Below are positions 60,801-64,000 of a DNA stretch of 64,000 nt, piece after piece. This stretch comes from Miltoncostaea oceani. GTDB taxonomy: Bacteria > Actinomycetota > Thermoleophilia > Miltoncostaeales > Miltoncostaeaceae. The position numbers and the translations under genes are program-made. Each line of letters begins with the position of its first letter. Within the stretch, counting starts at the first letter, position 1. Below the pieces are notes generated by a model that worked only from the letters and a program-made list of their open reading frames with translations, was not told where the DNA came from and made no database searches. The stretch is taken from the NCBI RefSeq assembly GCF_018141545.1, contig NZ_CP064356.1, forward strand, positions 1,426,001 to 1,490,000. Reading direction: 5' to 3'.

Positions 60801-61192
60801 TGGAGGTCGTCCCGGCGGGCAAGCGGCCCCGGTCGCTCGCGCTGATGTCCGGTGGCGAGCGGTCGCTCGTCGCGCTCGGGTTCTGCCTCGCCCTCGCGAT
60901 GGCCCGCCCCGCGCCGTTCTACCTCCTCGACGAGGTGGAGGCCGCCCTCGACGACGTCAACCTGCGCCGCTTCCTCGGCGTCGTGCGGACGCTGTCGGAG
61001 CGCACCCAGTTCGTCCTCATCACCCACCAGCAGCCGACGGTGGAGATCGCGGATACGATCTTCGGCGTGACGATGGGAGCCGAGGGCGTCTCGCAGATCG
61101 TGGCCCGGCGCCTGACGCGCGACGTCGAGGGGCCCGCCCGCCCGTACGTCCGCCGCGCGCTCCACGCGATCCCGGGCGGGATGAGCGCGTGA
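57854..61192 (+). pseudogene. smc: Chromosome segregation ATPase SMC with two compensating frame breaks
   Basis: SMC is the ATPase of the condensin formed with ScpA and ScpB. The N-terminal head has FKSFADATHLEFGPGVN and IVGPNGSGKSNLAEAV; the C-terminal head has LALMSGGERSLVALGFCLAL and FYLLDEVEAALDDVN. The head frames agree, but from about 58880 to 60390 the coiled coil and hinge (ALGDGLEVEEGAEHAVAAAL; LRCSDAARPHLERL) read in the +1 frame. The entry (58871-58897) and exit (60381-60400) are GCC-rich tracts, each explained by a single base. The corrected protein is about 1,112 residues, normal for SMC. Sequencing error is the simplest explanation, so the gene is probably intact. Confidence 0.85.
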
Positions 61193-62196
61193 GCGAGGCC
61201 GGGGACGCCGATCGCGGCGCCTGGGCGGAGCTCTTCGGCCTCGACCCACCGGTCGAGGAGGACGAGCAGCCGCGCCGCCGCGGCCTCTTCGCCCGCCTGA
61301 AGGCGAACATCGCGGCCGGCCCGCGCCAGACGATCTCCCCCCAGCTCGCCGGCATCTACGCCGGCAAGCTGGTCACGGACGACACCTGGGACGAGCTGGA
61401 GGAGGCCCTCATCTCGGCCGACTGCGGCATGGACGCCACCCTCGACCTGGTGGAGGAGCTGCGCGGCGAGGCGGCCCAGGGGCGCATCACCAGCGGCCCG
61501 GACGTGTCGGGCGCCCTCTGGAAGGCGATGGCCGCCCGGATGTCGCCCGAGCCGCCGCGCATCCCGCTCGACGCGACCCCGACGGTGATCCTGGTGGTGG
61601 GGGTCAACGGCAGCGGCAAGACGACCACCGTCGGCAAGCTCGCGTACCGCATGAGCCAGCTCGGCAAGACGGTGGTGATCGGCGCCGCCGACACGTTCCG
61701 CGCCGCGGCGATCGACCAGCTCGCGGTCTGGGCGGAGCGCTCCGGCGCGCAGCTCGTCCGCCAGGGCCAGGGGGCCGACCCGGGGGCCGTCGCCTACGAC
61801 ACCGTCGCGTCGGCGACCGCCCGCGGCGCCGACGTGGCGCTCATCGACACCGCCGGGCGCCTCCAGACCCAGCACAACCTGATGGAGGAGCTGCGGAAGG
61901 TCGCGGCCGTGGTGCGGAAGGTCAACCCGGACGCGCCGCACGAGGTGCTGCTGGTGCTCGACGCGACCACCGGTCAGAACGGGCTGAGCCAGGCGCGGCT
62001 GTTCGACCAGGCCGCCGACCTCACCGGCGTGGTGCTGACGAAGGTCGACGGGGCCGCCCGCGGGGGCATCGCCCTCGCGATCCGGCGCGAGCTCGGGATC
62101 CCCGTGAAGATGGTCGGCTCCGGCGAGAAGCTCGAGGACCTGCAGCCGTTCGACGCGCAGGCCTTCGCCCGCGCGGTCTTCGCCCCCGACGACTGA
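61189..62196 (+). CDS. ftsY: Signal recognition particle receptor FtsY
   Basis: FtsY docks SRP-ribosome complexes at the membrane. The 335-residue protein has a short acidic N-terminal region, an N domain (about 45-110) and a GTPase domain with [62 protein letters not shown] and [15 protein letters not shown] 61189 overlaps smc (GTGA). The long acidic A domain of E. coli is missing, as in many actinobacteria. Confidence 0.96.
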   Translation: MSEAGDADRGAWAELFGLDPPVEEDEQPRRRGLFARLKANIAAGPRQTISPQLAGIYAGKLVTDDTWDELEEALISADCGMDATLDLVEELRGEAAQGRITSGPDVSGALWKAMAARMSPEPPRIPLDATPTVILVVGVNGSGKTTTVGKLAYRMSQLGKTVVIGAADTFRAAAIDQLAVWAERSGAQLVRQGQGADPGAVAYDTVASATARGADVALIDTAGRLQTQHNLMEELRKVAAVVRKVNPDAPHEVLLVLDATTGQNGLSQARLFDQAADLTGVVLTKVDGAARGGIALAIRRELGIPVKMVGSGEKLEDLQPFDAQAFARAVFAPDD

Positions 62197-62221
62197 GCGG
62201 GCGCCCCCCGGGCGCGCCCGC
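62197..62221. terminator. GC hairpin after ftsY
   Basis: GCGGGCGC (62197-62204) pairs perfectly with GCGCCCGC (62214-62221) around a nine-base loop, starting directly after the ftsY stop. No T-run follows. It separates the acpP-ftsY transcript from ffh. Confidence 0.5.
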
Positions 62222-62246
62222 GCTCCCACAGGGGCGGGCGCTGCTC

Positions 62247-62252
62247 TAGAGT
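62247..62252 (+). promoter_or_regulatory. -10 box (TAGAGT) of ffh-rpsP-khpA, leaderless spacing
   Basis: TAGAGT is followed by six bases and TTG 62259, the first start codon of ffh. The same hexamer and spacing occur at def. Confidence 0.5.
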
Positions 62253-62258
62253 GAGCGG

Positions 62259-63584
62259 TTGCCGATGTTCGAAGCCCTTACACAGAAGCTCGAGGGGATC
62301 TTCTCCGGCCTGCGTGGCCGCGGGAAGCTGACCGAGTCCGACATCGACCAGGCGATGCGCGCGATCCGCCTGTCGCTGCTCGAGGCCGACGTCAGCCTGC
62401 CCGTGGTGAAGCAGCTGACGACGGCGATCGCGGCGCGGGCCAAGGGCTCCGAGGTGATGGACTCCCTCACGCCCGACCAGCAGGTCGTGAAGATCGTCAG
62501 CGACGAGCTGACCGCGCTGATGGGCGACGCCAACGTCGCGTTGCCGCTCGCCTCGAAGCCGCCGACCATCGTGCTGATGGCGGGCCTGCAGGGCTCCGGC
62601 AAGACGACGTGCTCGGCGAAGCTCGCCCGCCACTTCCACGCCCAGGGCCGCGCGCCGATGCTGGTGGCCTGCGACGTCTACCGCCCCGCCGCCGCGGAGC
62701 AGCTGTCGGTGCTGGGCGGCCAGATCGGCGTCCCCGTGCACCGCGAGGACGGCGTCACCGACCCCGTCGCCATCGCGCGCAACGGAATCGAGGCCGCCCG
62801 CCGGACCGGCCGCGACCTCGTGATCGTGGACACCGCCGGCCGCCTCTCGATCGACGCCGACATGATGGACGAGCTCGTCCGCATCAAGGCCGCGATCGAC
62901 CCGACGAGCGTCGTGCTCGTGGTCGACGCCATGACCGGTCAGAGCGCCGTCGAGGTCGCCAAGGCGTTCGGCGACGCGGTCGACTTCGACGGCGTCGCCC
63001 TGACGAAGCTCGACGGCGACGCCCGCGGCGGCGCCGCCCTGTCGGTGCGCGCCGTGTCCGGCAAGCCGATCCTGTTCATCGGCACCGGCGAGAAGATCGA
63101 CGCGCTCGAGCCCTTCTACCCCGACCGCATGGCCTCGCGCATCCTCGGGATGGGCGACGTCATGACGCTGATCGAGAAGGCGCAGGCGACCGTCGACGTC
63201 GGCGACGCCAAGCGCCTGGAGCAGAAGATCCGCGGAGGGTCGCTGACCCTCGAGGACTTCCTCGACCAGATGCAGCAGGTCCGGAAGATGGGGCCCATGT
63301 CGCAGGTGCTGGGCATGATCCCCGGGTTCCGCAACGCCACGAAGGGCAAGGACCTGCAGGTCGACGACGGACAGCTCGACCGGGTGGAGGCCATCGTGCG
63401 CAGCATGACGCTGCAGGAGCGCCGCCGACCCGAGATCATCAACGGCAGCCGCCGCCGGCGCATCGCGTCCGGCAGCGGCACCAGCGTGCAGGAGGTCAAC
63501 CAACTCCTGTCGCAGTTCAAGCAGATGCAGAAGCTGATGAAGCAGATGGGCCGTGGCGGCCTGCCTGCCCTCCTCGGCCGATAA
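62259..63584 (+). CDS. ffh: Signal recognition particle protein Ffh
   Basis: Ffh binds signal peptides and 4.5S RNA and delivers ribosomes to FtsY. The 441-residue protein has an N domain, a GTPase domain ([61 protein letters not shown]) and a methionine-rich M domain ([35 protein letters not shown], the RNA-binding loop; [10 protein letters not shown]). The start is TTG 62259 or ATG 62265. rpsP follows after 20 bases. Confidence 0.96.
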   Translation: MPMFEALTQKLEGIFSGLRGRGKLTESDIDQAMRAIRLSLLEADVSLPVVKQLTTAIAARAKGSEVMDSLTPDQQVVKIVSDELTALMGDANVALPLASKPPTIVLMAGLQGSGKTTCSAKLARHFHAQGRAPMLVACDVYRPAAAEQLSVLGGQIGVPVHREDGVTDPVAIARNGIEAARRTGRDLVIVDTAGRLSIDADMMDELVRIKAAIDPTSVVLVVDAMTGQSAVEVAKAFGDAVDFDGVALTKLDGDARGGAALSVRAVSGKPILFIGTGEKIDALEPFYPDRMASRILGMGDVMTLIEKAQATVDVGDAKRLEQKIRGGSLTLEDFLDQMQQVRKMGPMSQVLGMIPGFRNATKGKDLQVDDGQLDRVEAIVRSMTLQERRRPEIINGSRRRRIASGSGTSVQEVNQLLSQFKQMQKLMKQMGRGGLPALLGR

Positions 63585-63604
63585 CCAGAGACGACAGGAG
63601 CACC

Positions 63605-63850
63605 GTGGTCAAGATCCGCCTCGCCCGTGTGGGCGGCAAGAAGAACGCCATCTACCGCGTGGTGGTGGCCGACGCCCGTTCGCCGCGCGACGGTCGCAAC
63701 ATCGACACGATCGGCCGCTACAACCCCCAGACCCACCCCTCCATCGTCGAGATCGACGTGGCGAAGGCCGACAAGTGGCTCGCCGACGGCGCCCAGCCGA
63801 CCTCGGCCGTGCGCAAGCTGATCAAGATCGCCCGGGCCCAGGCGGCCTGA
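63605..63850 (+). CDS. rpsP: 30S ribosomal protein S16
   Basis: The 81-residue protein reads [20 protein letters not shown] then [19 protein letters not shown], matching S16 throughout. GTG 63605 follows AGGAG (63596-63600) by four bases. The ffh-rpsP-khpA order is the usual one and is normally followed by rimM, trmD and rplS. Confidence 0.96.
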   Translation: MVKIRLARVGGKKNAIYRVVVADARSPRDGRNIDTIGRYNPQTHPSIVEIDVAKADKWLADGAQPTSAVRKLIKIARAQAA

Positions 63851-63852
63851 CC

Positions 63853-64000
63853 GTGGCCGGCAACGGCCCGCTCGGGGCCATGATCGCCGCGCTCGCGAAG
63901 GGTCTCGTCGACCACCCGGAGCAGGTCGAGGTCGTCGAGGACGGCGGCCCGGACGCCCGGGTGCTGTCGCTGCACGTCGCCGACGAGGACCTCGGTCAGG
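63853..64000 (+). CDS. khpA: KH-domain RNA-binding protein KhpA, 3' end cut by window edge
   Basis: The first 49 codons are visible: VAGNGPLGAMIAALAKGLVD, then HPEQVEVVEDGGPDARVLSL, matching the start of the short KhpA/YlqC KH protein usually found after rpsP. The diagnostic GKxGR loop lies beyond the edge. GTG 63853 is two bases after the rpsP stop. Confidence 0.85.
   Translation, partial: MAGNGPLGAMIAALAKGLVDHPEQVEVVEDGGPDARVLSLHVADEDLGQ

Noticed and set aside
1-64000. tRNA, rRNA, CRISPR array, insertion sequence or prophage
   Set aside because: No tRNA-like cloverleaf with the conserved TTCRA loop, no regular spacer repeats, no transposase or integrase motifs and no long inverted repeats were found by eye; gaps between genes are nearly all under 200 bases.

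Overview
The window is about 73-75% GC, almost wholly coding, and looks like chromosome of an actinobacterium. NucS-type mismatch endonuclease, ergothioneine genes (egtB, egtD), the coaD/yceD/rpmF string, C+ type zinc ribosomal proteins L28 and L32, and many GTG/TTG starts support this. The mix of genes fits a deep branch such as Thermoleophilia better than Streptomyces or Mycobacterium, but that placement is inference. I found no rRNA, tRNA, CRISPR array, insertion sequence or prophage.

Layout. 1-4078: a VanW-domain surface protein (running off the left edge) diverges from egtB-egtD. The divergent spacer holds two CRP-type palindromes. 4132-7265: a small membrane protein, then on the minus strand a Crp-family regulator, a CPBP membrane protease and trpS. 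7316-9819: scpA-scpB-rluB-aroH. 9836-14065 (minus): nucS and the NAD operon nadB-nadA-nadC. 14186-17479: hisC-aroF-tyrA. 17446-24530: an accessory block with a membrane-interrupted lipase-like protein, a P-domain repeat protein, a hydrolase with a zinc-ribbon microprotein, and two proteins of unknown role. 24542-28532: aroA-cmk-plsC-der. 28658-31638: a DUF3352 lipoprotein and metK. 31655-39462: a chain of touching genes, priA, GAF-GGDEF-HD, an aberrant aromatic ammonia-lyase-like protein, an unknown protein (62-base gap before it) and a Ser/Thr kinase. 39513-46487: def-fmt-rsmB-rpe-ribD-ribE-ribBA-ribH. 46692-50831: a secreted protein, then a HAD phosphatase/mutase with a GH65 phosphorylase. 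50878-64000: rpmB (minus), then recG-rsmD-coaD, a coiled-coil protein, yceD-rpmF-plsX-acpP-rnc-smc-ftsY, and ffh-rpsP-khpA running off the right edge.

How it works together. Most of the window is core metabolism and information processing: aromatic amino acids (aroF, aroA, aroH, tyrA, hisC), NAD synthesis, complete riboflavin synthesis from GTP and ribulose phosphate apart from the dephosphorylation step, N-terminal formyl-Met handling (fmt, def), condensin parts (scpA, scpB, smc), SRP targeting (ffh, ftsY) and lipid initiation (plsX, acpP, plsC). Genes are packed with 4-base start/stop overlaps (ATGA, GTGA, and twice apparently CTGA), so translational coupling is the rule. Operon heads often have a TAnnnT -10 box exactly 6-9 bases before the start codon, which suggests leaderless mRNAs.

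Main points for a second look: the lyase-like protein with a Cys-Ser-Gly MIO triad and missing catalytic residues, coupled to a c-di-GMP enzyme; the CRP operator pair at egtB; CTG starts for aroH and rnc and no NTG start for priA; an RNase III lacking one catalytic Asp; a hydrolase fold split by a large membrane domain; and single-base frame breaks in the kinase and (twice, compensating) in smc, all in GCC-type tracts.
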